A DNA stretch of 9,533 bases from Desulfuromonadaceae bacterium (GCA_016744555.1 JADGED010000084.1:1-9533); one strand, 5' to 3'; counted from the stretch's first letter, positions 1-6,443 are shown. Program-made: numbers and translations. Notes: generated by a model from the sequence alone, not told the origin.

Positions 1-239
1 CTCCGGCGCCGCAGATCCAACTCTGGGATCTCCCCTTTGAGCTGCGAGGCGTACAACCAAAATCAGCAACAGAAGAAGAGAATATCGAAGAAATCCTAGC
101 CGACGCGGTTGCCAGCACAGAGAAAAAATGTATCCTGCAGGCGTTGAAAAAATCGGGCGACAACAAAACCGAAGCCGCAGCGATTCTTGGTATCAGCCGC
201 AAAAACCTGTGGGAAAAGATGAAAAATTACGGATTGTAA
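1..239 (+). CDS. Sigma-54-dependent response regulator, C-terminal part (partial)
   Basis: This is the last 78 residues of a gene that begins before the window; the reading frame starts at base 3 and ends with TAA at 237-239. The tail of about 40 residues is a Fis-type helix-turn-helix. It has the signature NKTEAAAILGISRKNLWEKM, close to the DNA-binding end of NtrC/AtoC-family activators, whose missing upstream part would carry a receiver (or other sensor) domain and an AAA+ ATPase that activates sigma-54 RNA polymerase. The preceding residues 1-35 are an acidic linker rich in Glu. The family assignment rests only on the HTH, so the N-terminal sensory domain and the target genes are unknown. 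The gene runs convergently towards the htpX-rsmB-rpe operon. I found no good sigma-54 promoter (GG-N10-GC type) in the window by eye. Confidence 0.88.
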   Translation, partial: PAPQIQLWDLPFELRGVQPKSATEEENIEEILADAVASTEKKCILQALKKSGDNKTEAAAILGISRKNLWEKMKNYGL

Positions 240-402
240 TCACTCAAAAAAGGGGAGAGAACTTGCTTTACGTGATCCACTGTTTCGACCATGCAGCCCT
301 GCACCAGCCGAACTTCTAAACAGCTAGGGCGACAAACTTTTCGCCGCTAAACGGCTCCGTGATGCACATACAATTGTAAGGTTCTTAGGACGCAGCTTGT
401 TG
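240..402. other. Convergent intergenic region without a gene
   Basis: These 163 bases separate the end of the sigma-54 regulator (plus) from the end of the lipoprotein gene (minus). I see only weak hairpins: a 5-bp stem pairing 328-332 with 341-345, and a 4-bp GCCG/CGGC stem just beside it. Neither is followed by a convincing T-tract, so no intrinsic terminator is called. A 9-of-10 direct repeat (271-280 and 358-367) is probably chance. Confidence 0.5.
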
Positions 403-813
403 CTATCTTTTCCATGGCAATGCCGGTGGCTCATTCATGATCAACCACATATCTGCTTTGCCTTTTTCTTCCAGCAATTGCCACTGCTGTTCCCAGCCCC
501 ACTTTTTGATGCTACCCGATGGCAACCGGTAATACTCCAATTTGTAAGTAACTGTTACCGCATCCTCCTGCTCAATATTGAGATAATCAATTCGGCTATC
601 CACAACATGGAGATCGTCGTCAACTGTAAACTGGGCTAAAAAGGCATCACGGCTGTCGCTGTGTACGTATTTTGCCGCCGCCGAGAAATCCTTCCAACGC
701 ATCGATTCACTAAAGCTTCTACTGACCACATCAATGGCCGGAGCCGGCTCCAACGCAGCAAGGCAGCCCGCCAACAACGGCAAACTCAATAGCAATAAAA
801 TCAATCTGGACAT
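403..813 (-). CDS. Small predicted lipoprotein, function unknown
   Basis: A 136-residue protein with a short lipoprotein signal peptide: one Arg at position 3, a hydrophobic Leu-rich core, and the lipobox L-A-G-C with the lipidated Cys at residue 17. The residue after Cys is Leu, not Asp, which by the usual E. coli rule points to the outer membrane. The mature part of about 120 residues starts with an Ala/Pro-rich stretch. It then runs as an amphipathic helix (around 28-60), acidic strands and a Trp/Tyr-rich C-terminal half. This alternation would suit a small NTF2-like alpha/beta fold, but that is inference and I recognise no family. It is the last gene of the htpX-rsmB-rpe operon: its ATG is only 9 bases past the rpe stop, and its Shine-Dalgarno GGGAG touches that stop, so translation is probably coupled to rpe. 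Confidence 0.85.
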   Translation of the reverse strand: MSRLILLLLSLPLLAGCLAALEPAPAIDVVSRSFSESMRWKDFSAAAKYVHSDSRDAFLAQFTVDDDLHVVDSRIDYLNIEQEDAVTVTYKLEYYRLPSGSIKKWGWEQQWQLLEEKGKADMWLIMNEPPALPWKR

Positions 814-822
814 ATTCTCTCC

Positions 823-1494
823 CTAACGACGCATTTGCCCTTTATGGCCATTTTCTTTCAGCGTACCAATAGTTGCCTGGTAATCACTAGCACCAAACAC
901 AGCGCTGCCTGCGACAAACACATCGGCGCCGGCCGCAGCAATATCCTCGATATTATCGGTTTTTACACCACCATCCACCTCTAACTCAATCGGCAGCCCC
1001 AACGCATCAATCCGACTGCGCAGCTCGGCAATTTTTGGCAAACTACTTTCGATAAATGACTGGCCACCAAAGCCTGGATTTACCGTCATCAGCAAGACTA
1101 AATCCAAATCTGGGAGAATGACATCAAGACACGAAAGCGATGTCGCTGGATTTAATGAAACGCCAGCTCGCTTTCCCAAAGATTTGATCAATTGAATGGT
1201 ACGGTGGAGGTGTCGCACCGCCTCTGCATGGACAACGATAATATCGGCACCGGCCTTAGCAAAAGCAGGGATATATTGGTCGGGGTTTTCGATCATCAAA
1301 TGGACATCTAGAGGCAATGTAGTTACCGGCTTAACCGCATCAACAACCAATGGGCCAATAGTTATATTAGGGACAAAATGACCGTCCATAACATCAACAT
1401 GAACATAATCGGCACCGGCAGCCTCAATAGCTTTAACTTCTTCTCCCAAACGGGAAAAGTCGGCCGAGAGGATTGAAGGGGAAATTTTAATCAT
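823..1494 (-). CDS. rpe: Ribulose-phosphate 3-epimerase
   Basis: Rpe interconverts D-ribulose 5-phosphate and D-xylulose 5-phosphate in the cytoplasmic pentose-phosphate pathway. The protein has 223 residues, normal for the family, and is a complete TIM barrel. It opens with ISPSILSADF. The metal and catalytic residues are present: His32 and Asp34 in VHVDVMDGHFVPN, His65 in DVHLMIENP, and Asp174 in EVDGGV. The flexible loop NPGFGGQ (139-145) and the phosphate-binding GSAVFG (196-201) are also intact. The start is the ATG at 1492-1494, which gives the standard N-terminus although the upstream Shine-Dalgarno is weak. It lies 42 bases after the rsmB stop and directly ahead of the lipoprotein gene, so it is the third gene of the operon. 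Confidence 0.97.
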   Translation of the reverse strand: MIKISPSILSADFSRLGEEVKAIEAAGADYVHVDVMDGHFVPNITIGPLVVDAVKPVTTLPLDVHLMIENPDQYIPAFAKAGADIIVVHAEAVRHLHRTIQLIKSLGKRAGVSLNPATSLSCLDVILPDLDLVLLMTVNPGFGGQSFIESSLPKIAELRSRIDALGLPIELEVDGGVKTDNIEDIAAAGADVFVAGSAVFGASDYQATIGTLKENGHKGQMRR

Positions 1495-1536
1495 TTGTAT
1501 AGATCCAATTCATTGATATTTTGTGCGACAACAATT

Positions 1537-2892
1537 TCAACGCCGCTGTAATAATGTGGCAAAAAAAGCATCCATGCCATTATGACGATGGGGGTAACTA
1601 CGCAATGTCCCTTTAGATGTGAATAAATCACTCCACTCTGCAGGTAGCTGCTGGTGCAAATCCAACCGTTCAAATTCCTGATGGTCATCCAGAAACTGCT
1701 CAATAATAGCATCAGTTTCGATGTGGCTAAATGTACAAACAGAATATAGTAATTTACCACCAACTTTTAACATTGGTGCTACCGTATTCAAAATTTCGGC
1801 TTGGGTGGCTGCTAGTTCACGCAGGTTTGCTGGCGATTTATTCCAGCGCCCTTCAGGATTCCGGCGCAGCACACCAAGACCACTGCAAGGGGCATCAAGC
1901 AAGATCCGATCAAAACTTTGGGCTTCGATAAAATCAACTGTTTCGGTTAAATCACAGGTTTTAGCAGTAATAGTAGAGCAGCCCAAGCGTTTCGCACTTT
2001 GGGTAATTAATTCTACCCGTTGTGGATATTTATCCAGAGCTAAAACAGGGGCACGATTTTCACCAAGGGTCGCCAAGTGGGTTGTTTTCCCACCAGGAGC
2101 AGCACAAGCATCGAGAATATTATGCCCAGAATTAACATCAAGGAGGTGGGACATCAAAATACTCGCCTCATCCTGCACCTGATACCAACCTTCGTCATTT
2201 CCCGGTAGTGGCTCTTCGCCACGCTTAGTGATCGTTACACCCTCTGCAGCAAAAGAGCAGGGAACCGCTTGATGGCCAGAATTCTCCAGCTCATGCAGAT
2301 AATCGTCACGGCTGATCTTTAAAGTATTAACCCGTAACGTCATTGGCGGGGCAGTTGCCAGCGCTTCGCCAAAGGCCCTAGCTTCAACATTGGGTAATTG
2401 ACGCATAACCTCTTTGGTCAACCACACCGGTTGGCTACAAACATGCTGCAAGTAGGGTTTGATTTTTTCTGCTGCAGGCCAAGGAATATCAGCACTACCA
2501 CGTTCGAACGAACGTAAAACGCCATTCACAAACCCCACAGCGTCATGCAGATGGAGCTCTTTGGTAAGCTCTACAGTTGAATTAACCGCAGCGTGGGCAG
2601 GGACACGATCAAGTTCCAATAGTTGGTATGCACCCAATCGCAACAGCCACAAGACTTCACGCTGAAGCCGGTCTAGAGGGCGATCACAAAATTGACTTAG
2701 GGCAAAATCGACCCGTCCCATTAAGCGTAGGACACCATAAACCAATTCGGTTACTAAACGGCGATCACGCAAATCGAGATTCGAGCGCTGCAGAACCGTA
2801 TCGAGGACAACATCAGCAAAGGCACCATCGGCGACTCGCTGCAATATTTCGTATGCTGCACGGCGAGGACTATCAGTTGGGGTAGAAGCCAC
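1537..2892 (-). CDS. rsmB: 16S rRNA (cytosine-967-C5) methyltransferase RsmB
   Basis: RsmB (Sun/Fmu) uses S-adenosylmethionine to methylate C967 of 16S rRNA during small-subunit maturation. The 451-residue protein has the expected two parts. Residues about 5-140 form a NusB-like RNA-binding domain (AAYEILQRV, LVYGVLRLMGRVD, LGAYQLLELDRVPAHAAVN). From about 180 it is a Rossmann methyltransferase domain. The SAM-binding motif I is LDACAAPGGKT (260-270). Motif IV is DAPCSGLGVLRRNP with Cys336. Motif VI is YSVCTFSHIETD with Cys386, the expected nucleophile; both family cysteines are present. The start is GTG at 2890-2892, immediately after the htpX TAA, with an AGAAGG about 12 bases upstream inside htpX. 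Translation therefore probably depends on ribosomes finishing htpX. Confidence 0.96.
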   Translation of the reverse strand: MASTPTDSPRRAAYEILQRVADGAFADVVLDTVLQRSNLDLRDRRLVTELVYGVLRLMGRVDFALSQFCDRPLDRLQREVLWLLRLGAYQLLELDRVPAHAAVNSTVELTKELHLHDAVGFVNGVLRSFERGSADIPWPAAEKIKPYLQHVCSQPVWLTKEVMRQLPNVEARAFGEALATAPPMTLRVNTLKISRDDYLHELENSGHQAVPCSFAAEGVTITKRGEEPLPGNDEGWYQVQDEASILMSHLLDVNSGHNILDACAAPGGKTTHLATLGENRAPVLALDKYPQRVELITQSAKRLGCSTITAKTCDLTETVDFIEAQSFDRILLDAPCSGLGVLRRNPEGRWNKSPANLRELAATQAEILNTVAPMLKVGGKLLYSVCTFSHIETDAIIEQFLDDHQEFERLDLHQQLPAEWSDLFTSKGTLRSYPHRHNGMDAFFATLLQRR

Positions 2893-3720
2893 TTAAATCT
2901 GCATCCCTTCTAAGCGCCGGATTCGCTCTTCCATCGGCGGATGGGTAGAGAAAAGTTTTGCCATTTTCTGCCCACTTAAGGGGTTAACAATAAACATATG
3001 TGCGGTTGCTTCATTTACTTTTGGCATCGGCGCACGCTGATTGGCACTTTCCAGCTTGCGCAGGGCGTTAGCTAATGAATGGGGGTTGCCACACAATTGT
3101 GCCCCCTTAGCGTCAGCGCCATATTCGCGCGAACGAGAAATTGCCATCTGCACCAACATGGCAGCAATCGGAGCTAATATCATCATGGCGATCATAGCTA
3201 CGGGATTACTATCTTCATCGTCACTACCACCAAAAATCATTGTCCATTGCGCCATATTTGCCATAAAGCTTATCGCCCCAGCAAAGGTAGCAGCAATCGA
3301 ACCAATCAAAATATCACGATTTTGCACATGTGCCATCTCATGCGCCATTACCCCTTTTAGTTCATCCCGACTCAAAATCTGGGTAATTCCATCGGTTGCC
3401 GCCACAACTGCATGACTAGGATTGCGACCGGTAGCAAAAGCATTGGGGGTTGACTGGGGCAAATGGTAGACCTTAGGCATAATCAAAGCGTTCTGCTCGC
3501 AGATCTCCTTTACCACTTCGTAAAGTGGGCCACTTTGGGTCTCTTCACCACGGTACATTTTAATTACAACTTTATCAGAGAACCAATAGCTACCAAGATT
3601 CATTGCTGCCGCTATAATTAAGGCAAATAAAGCGCCGCCCTGGCCCGCCAGAGCGCCACCGGCACCAACTAAAACCAAAGTGAGTAACGTCATCAACATT
3701 GCGGTACGTGCTGCATTCAT
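2893..3720 (-). CDS. htpX: Membrane zinc metalloprotease HtpX
   Basis: HtpX is an inner-membrane, zinc-dependent endopeptidase (peptidase family M48) that degrades misfolded membrane proteins together with FtsH-type quality control. The 275-residue protein has two N-terminal membrane helices (about 5-25 and 29-47). The zinc site is HEMAH (127-131), with the third ligand Glu199 in SRSREYGAD. Two further hydrophobic segments lie at about 137-163 and 173-195. The C-terminal STHPPMEERIRRLEGM motif is typical. The length is close to the short HtpX type. A GAGG lies about 10 bases before the ATG, supporting this start. It is the first gene of the minus-strand operon, and the homologue in E. coli responds to envelope stress; the regulation here cannot be read from sequence. 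Confidence 0.97.
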   Translation of the reverse strand: MNAARTAMLMTLLTLVLVGAGGALAGQGGALFALIIAAAMNLGSYWFSDKVVIKMYRGEETQSGPLYEVVKEICEQNALIMPKVYHLPQSTPNAFATGRNPSHAVVAATDGITQILSRDELKGVMAHEMAHVQNRDILIGSIAATFAGAISFMANMAQWTMIFGGSDDEDSNPVAMIAMMILAPIAAMLVQMAISRSREYGADAKGAQLCGNPHSLANALRKLESANQRAPMPKVNEATAHMFIVNPLSGQKMAKLFSTHPPMEERIRRLEGMQI

Positions 3721-3747
3721 AGAAAAATTATCCTCGCTGCTGTTACG

Positions 3748-3775
3748 GTTTTAAAAATTGATAAAACATCTTCAA
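3748..3775 (-). promoter_or_regulatory. Candidate htpX promoter
   Basis: On the minus strand TTGAAG (3770-3775) could serve as -35 and TAAAAC (3748-3753) as -10, with a 16-base spacer; each matches the sigma-70 consensus at four of six positions. It would place the transcript start about 20-25 bases before the htpX ATG, with the Shine-Dalgarno just inside. The inverted repeat GTTTTA-N8-TAAAAC overlaps it and could be an operator. This is a visual match only. Confidence 0.28.
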
Positions 3776-3861
3776 CAGAAACCTAGATGCTATCACCTTA
3801 AAAAAAATATTACTATCATAGCTGCTATAAAATGCTAATCTAACACCACTTAACATCAATA

Positions 3862-3873
3862 TTGCACGTGCAA
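3862..3873. promoter_or_regulatory. Perfect 12-bp palindrome, possible operator
   Basis: TTGCACGTGCAA reads the same on both strands. It lies about 30 bases before the thioesterase ATG and downstream of the TATAAA box, a position suited to a dimeric repressor. About two such 12-bp palindromes are expected by chance in a window of this size, so its place in the control region is the main argument. Confidence 0.3.
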
Positions 3874-3891
3874 ATGCGCATAAAATCAATT

Positions 3892-3895
3892 GGAG
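3892..3895 (+). promoter_or_regulatory. Shine-Dalgarno that fixes the thioesterase start
   Basis: GGAG lies 6 bases before the ATG at 3902. The in-frame TTG at 3890 overlaps this site and would give a protein only four residues longer, so the ATG is the better start. Confidence 0.7.
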
Positions 3896-3901
3896 CAAGA
3901 A

Positions 3902-4405
3902 ATGAAGCATAAAATCTGCAACGACCAACATATTTCTAAAAACTGTTTGGTTTGTGGTACCGAAAATGGACTAGGTCTAAAAGCGCGCTTCTACGAAACT
4001 AGTGAAAAAGAGGTGATCGCACTATTCACCCCCAAGACTGAACATCAAAGCTATCCCGGCATCGCCCACGGTGGAATTTCAGCAACAATTCTCGATGAGG
4101 TTATTGGCCGAGCAATTATGGCCCATTACGGCCAAAAGACCTTCGGGGTAACAATGGATCTGCAGGTCAAATACAAGAAGCCAGTGCCTCTTGGGGTAGA
4201 AATAAAAGTTGTTGGTCGCATCACCAGTGACCGTGGCCGTCGCTTTTCCGGTACCGGAGAGCTATATCTACCCGACGGTACCGTTGCCGTAATTGCTGAA
4301 GGTAAATACTTAAAACGTAACGTAGATCAAATTACCGATACCGATTTTATCGAAGAAGAGTGGTTTTCCCCAGATGGTGTATGCCCAAGTGAGATTGAAG
4401 TCTAA
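3902..4405 (+). CDS. PaaI-like hotdog-fold thioesterase
   Basis: A 167-residue single hotdog-domain protein of the 4HBT/PaaI type, which hydrolyses acyl- or aryl-CoA thioesters in the cytoplasm. Evidence is the active-site loop PGIAHGGISATILDE, with His56-Gly57-Gly58 and the acidic pair Asp65-Glu66 on the following helix. It is followed by strands ending in VKYKKPVP and AEGKYLKR. An N-terminal Cys15-Leu-Val-Cys18 motif precedes the fold, as in the subgroup with a C-x2-C-G segment before the domain; it may bind metal or act structurally. The last 28 residues form an acidic tail. The acyl substrate cannot be deduced. It is the first gene of the plus-strand cassette, 37 bases ahead of the exporter gene. 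Confidence 0.87.
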   Translation: MKHKICNDQHISKNCLVCGTENGLGLKARFYETSEKEVIALFTPKTEHQSYPGIAHGGISATILDEVIGRAIMAHYGQKTFGVTMDLQVKYKKPVPLGVEIKVVGRITSDRGRRFSGTGELYLPDGTVAVIAEGKYLKRNVDQITDTDFIEEEWFSPDGVCPSEIEV

Positions 4406-4442
4406 TCATTACGCTTAAGAACAGTAATAAAGCAGGTAAAAT

Positions 4443-5057
4443 ATGACTATTGAAAGTTCATTCACTTTTTTGCTCGCAATTTTTATTTTTGGCATTACTC
4501 CAGGTCCAGGAGTTTTTGCTATTTTAAGTCGTGCCTTGGCATCGGGTGCCGCTGCCTGCTTTTCTTTAGCATTGGGGATGGTTATTAGTGACATTATCTA
4601 CCTAGTTCTCGCTTGCTACGGCCTAGCTACCTTAGCAGATCATTGGAGTGAAGCGTTCACGGTTATCAGGTTTTGTGGTGCCGCCTATTTGATTTACTTG
4701 GGGGCAAAAATGTGGCGTGGGCCTGCGAAAAATAATCACGACAAAAGGGGCTTAAAAGTAAAATCAAACCTAAGTTTTTTGCAAGGATTTCTTATCTCCG
4801 CCTCAAACCCAAAGGTGATTCTTTTCTATATCGCCTTTTTGCCAACCTTTATGAACTTGTCGGCTTTGTCAGGTGGAGACATCGCCCTAGCGGCAGTTTT
4901 GACCTTAATTGGTTTAATGGTAGGGTTGATGATGATTGCAGCCTTTGCATCTTCAGCCCGAACTTATATCCACTCACCACGTGGCCAAAAGATTCTCAAC
5001 AGAACCTCCGGTGGCATTATGATTGGCGCCGGAACTTTTCTAGCTTCAAAGAGCTAA
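4443..5057 (+). CDS. LysE/RhtB-family exporter
   Basis: A 204-residue inner-membrane protein of the LysE/RhtB superfamily, whose known members export amino acids and derivatives such as lysine, homoserine, threonine or leucine. The family mark ITPGPGVFAILSRAL is at 18-32, and a second conserved block GFLISASNPKVILFYIAFLPTF spans 115-136 (listed by its end residues Gly115 and Phe136). About six hydrophobic helices can be drawn: 5-25, 38-60, 72-90, 112-134, 145-170 and 186-202. The cytoplasmic loop around 92-109 is basic. AGCAGG (4431-4436) lies 6 bases before the ATG. It is the second gene of the cassette. No substrate can be assigned; the neighbours hint at a small acid or amino acid, by inference only. 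Confidence 0.92.
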   Translation: MTIESSFTFLLAIFIFGITPGPGVFAILSRALASGAAACFSLALGMVISDIIYLVLACYGLATLADHWSEAFTVIRFCGAAYLIYLGAKMWRGPAKNNHDKRGLKVKSNLSFLQGFLISASNPKVILFYIAFLPTFMNLSALSGGDIALAAVLTLIGLMVGLMMIAAFASSARTYIHSPRGQKILNRTSGGIMIGAGTFLASKS

Positions 5058-5164
5058 GTTACTCAGTTGCGTGGCAGCAAGGTAGGCCAACTCGAAAGAA
5101 TTACATAAATCACCAACCCGAAGAAGCATTGAGCATAAGCGATTAATAATTATTGGAGGACCAT
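5058..5164 (+). promoter_or_regulatory. Exporter-dehalogenase gap with strong Shine-Dalgarno
   Basis: This 107-base gap ends with TGGAGGA (5154-5160), one of the best ribosome-binding sites in the window, 4 bases from the ATG at 5165. The in-frame TTG at 5153 overlaps the site and is rejected as a start. The palindrome AATAATTATT (5145-5154) lies just before it. No clear promoter or terminator is seen. Confidence 0.5.
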
Positions 5165-5845
5165 ATGGCTCTACAAACAACATTAGCGTTTGACGTTTAT
5201 GGCACCTTAATCGACACTCACGGAGTACTAACCGCACTGGAAACTCTGGTGGGCGATAAAGCGAAGGCTTTTTCAACCACTTGGCGAGACAAACAATTGG
5301 AATATTCGTTTCGCAAAGGCTTGATGCAGAATTACGAAACTTTTGCCGTCTGTACTAGCCAAGCACTCGATTACACCTGCACTTTTTATACTGTTGATCT
5401 GAGTGATGAACAAAAAAAGGAGTTGATGGGCATCTATCGTGTCCTACCGCCGTTTGCTGACGTAAAAGAAGGGCTGTCCAATCTGAAAGCTTCTGGTTTC
5501 CGCCTGTTTGCTTTTTCCAATGGTGCGGCAGATGCTCTCGAAGTATTGCTGACCAACGCCGGAATCCGCGATATGTTTCTCGGTGTCGTCAGTGTCGACG
5601 AGGTCAAATCGTTCAAACCCAACCCCGGTGTATACAGCCATTTTCTCCGCCAATCTGAGGCAACAGGAGGCGATGCTTGGTTAGTTTCCAGCAACCCCTT
5701 TGATGTCATCGGCTCGATTTCTGCGGGGATGAAGTCAGCCTGGGTACAACGCTCTGCCGATGCGATCTTTGACCCCTGGGGGATAGAACCGACAATAACA
5801 GTCAGTAGCTTAACTGAGCTGGATCAAAAGATTACCCAGAACTAA
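5165..5845 (+). CDS. Type II (S)-2-haloacid dehalogenase (HAD superfamily)
   Basis: The predicted reaction is hydrolytic dehalogenation of (S)-2-haloalkanoates to (R)-2-hydroxy acids through an aspartyl-ester intermediate. It is cytoplasmic and needs neither oxygen nor a cofactor. The 226-residue protein has FDVYGTLID with the nucleophile Asp10 and Thr14. TWRDKQLEYS supplies Arg41 and Leu45, and Phe60 is present. AFSNGA supplies Ser118 and Asn119. KSFKPNPGVY supplies Lys151 and Tyr157. VSSNPFD supplies Ser175, Asn177 and Asp180. From memory these are the catalytic residues of L-DEX YL and, notably, they carry the same numbers. One difference is Phe179 where Trp is usual in the substrate pocket. 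This set separates it from general HAD phosphatases, which lack the Arg41 and SSN elements. It is the third gene of the cassette, followed after 83 bases by the tautomerase gene. Confidence 0.9.
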   Translation: MALQTTLAFDVYGTLIDTHGVLTALETLVGDKAKAFSTTWRDKQLEYSFRKGLMQNYETFAVCTSQALDYTCTFYTVDLSDEQKKELMGIYRVLPPFADVKEGLSNLKASGFRLFAFSNGAADALEVLLTNAGIRDMFLGVVSVDEVKSFKPNPGVYSHFLRQSEATGGDAWLVSSNPFDVIGSISAGMKSAWVQRSADAIFDPWGIEPTITVSSLTELDQKITQN

Positions 5846-5916
5846 AGCCAAGCCTAGGAGTACCTGTAAAGCATCACTACAAATATCGTGCTATCCCCGA
5901 CTAAGCAAACAATGAA

Positions 5917-5923
5917 AAGGAGA
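5917..5923 (+). promoter_or_regulatory. Shine-Dalgarno of the tautomerase gene
   Basis: AAGGAGA lies 5 bases before the ATG at 5929. It picks this frame over an overlapping reading frame that begins at 5888 and has no such site. Confidence 0.75.
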
Positions 5924-5928
5924 ATGTC

Positions 5929-6327
5929 ATGCCACACTTACAGTTTGAAATTAATCGCAGCTTGCAAGATGAAGAAAAAGTCCCTTTTTCAGCTGAGGCA
6001 AGACAGCTATTTTCCCAAATCATGGATACCGGGACAGATCATATCTGCATTTCAATTCGCGAGTTTGGAACCCATAACTTATCTATCGGGCGCGCAACTG
6101 ACCCAGAAAGTGGAGTTGCGGTAGTCAATGCCGATATTCGCGAAGGTCGAACCCTAAAACAACGCAGAGATCTAGCTCTTGGCTTTATGGAATTGATGAA
6201 CAAATACTGGGGAGTGGATAAAAAGCAGATGTATGTCACCCTAACTGAGCACAAGGGGGAAGATTTCCATCTACTAGAAAAATACCTTGGTGGCTGGGAA
6301 GAAGGGGAAGACCCTCTAGCCGATTAA
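5929..6327 (+). CDS. Tautomerase-superfamily protein
   Basis: A 132-residue protein that appears to belong to the tautomerase (4-OT/MIF/CHMI) superfamily, which uses the N-terminal Pro exposed by removal of Met as a catalytic base or acid. The sequence begins Met-Pro-His-Leu-Gln-Phe, with Pro2 in the right place. The length fits two beta-alpha-beta repeats, as in MIF, CHMI, MSAD or cis-CaaD. The second half opens with VAVVNADIREGRTLKQRRDL; its REGRT segment (71-75) resembles the EGRS/REGRS segment of 4-OT and cis-CaaD. The strand QMYVTLTEHKGEDF (100-113) follows. The C-terminal tail GGWEEGEDPLAD is unusually acidic. I cannot assign the subfamily: the equivalent of His28 of cis-CaaD is not evident. 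The substrate may be an alpha-keto or unsaturated acid. It is the last gene of the cassette, before the hairpin. Confidence 0.75.
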   Translation: MPHLQFEINRSLQDEEKVPFSAEARQLFSQIMDTGTDHICISIREFGTHNLSIGRATDPESGVAVVNADIREGRTLKQRRDLALGFMELMNKYWGVDKKQMYVTLTEHKGEDFHLLEKYLGGWEEGEDPLAD

Positions 6328-6385
6328 TTTTAGGTTAGTGGTTGTAAGTGCAGACTCTTATGTAAAACTGCCAGTTGCGCTATGA

Positions 6386-6419
6386 AACCCGCCAACCATT
6401 AGTTATGGATTGGCGGGTT
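6386..6419. terminator. Bidirectional hairpin between convergent genes
   Basis: AACCCGCCAA (6386-6395) pairs perfectly with TTGGCGGGTT (6410-6419). Inside, CCAT (6396-6399) pairs with ATGG (6405-6408), leaving one bulged A and the 5-base loop TAGTT. That is 14 base pairs with a GC-rich centre. It sits between the stop of the tautomerase gene and the stop of the threonine aldolase gene, so it can end both transcripts. The T-tract is short on either strand, so termination strength is uncertain. Confidence 0.72.
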
Positions 6420-6443
6420 CAAAACTTCCAAACACTGAACATA

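Larger units (their letters stand above)
3721..3901. promoter_or_regulatory. Divergent control region of htpX and the thioesterase cassette
   Basis: This 181-base AT-rich gap must hold both the htpX operon promoter and that of the plus-strand cassette. It contains several short symmetric sequences: GTTTTA-N8-TAAAAC (3748-3767), ATAGC-T-GCTAT (3818-3828) and the perfect palindrome TTGCACGTGCAA (3862-3873). A TATAAA box at 3826-3831 could be the -10 of the plus-strand cassette, although I see no good -35 in front of it. Which protein, if any, binds here cannot be told. Confidence 0.55.

Noticed and set aside
128..319. 63-codon frame overlapping the end of the sigma-54 regulator
   Set aside because: It overlaps the genuine Fis-type HTH coding sequence in another frame and has no ribosome-binding site or known motif.
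1491..1763. 90-codon minus-strand frame between rsmB and rpe
   Set aside because: It overlaps the C-terminal catalytic part of rsmB in another frame and its protein resembles nothing.
3041..3061. Possible sigma-54 promoter resembling TGGCAC...TTGC
   Set aside because: The spacer between the GG and GC elements is too long by three bases and the site is inside htpX.
5888..6124. 78-codon plus-strand frame overlapping the tautomerase gene
   Set aside because: No Shine-Dalgarno, and it is out of frame with the well-supported tautomerase sequence that has AAGGAGA ahead of it.
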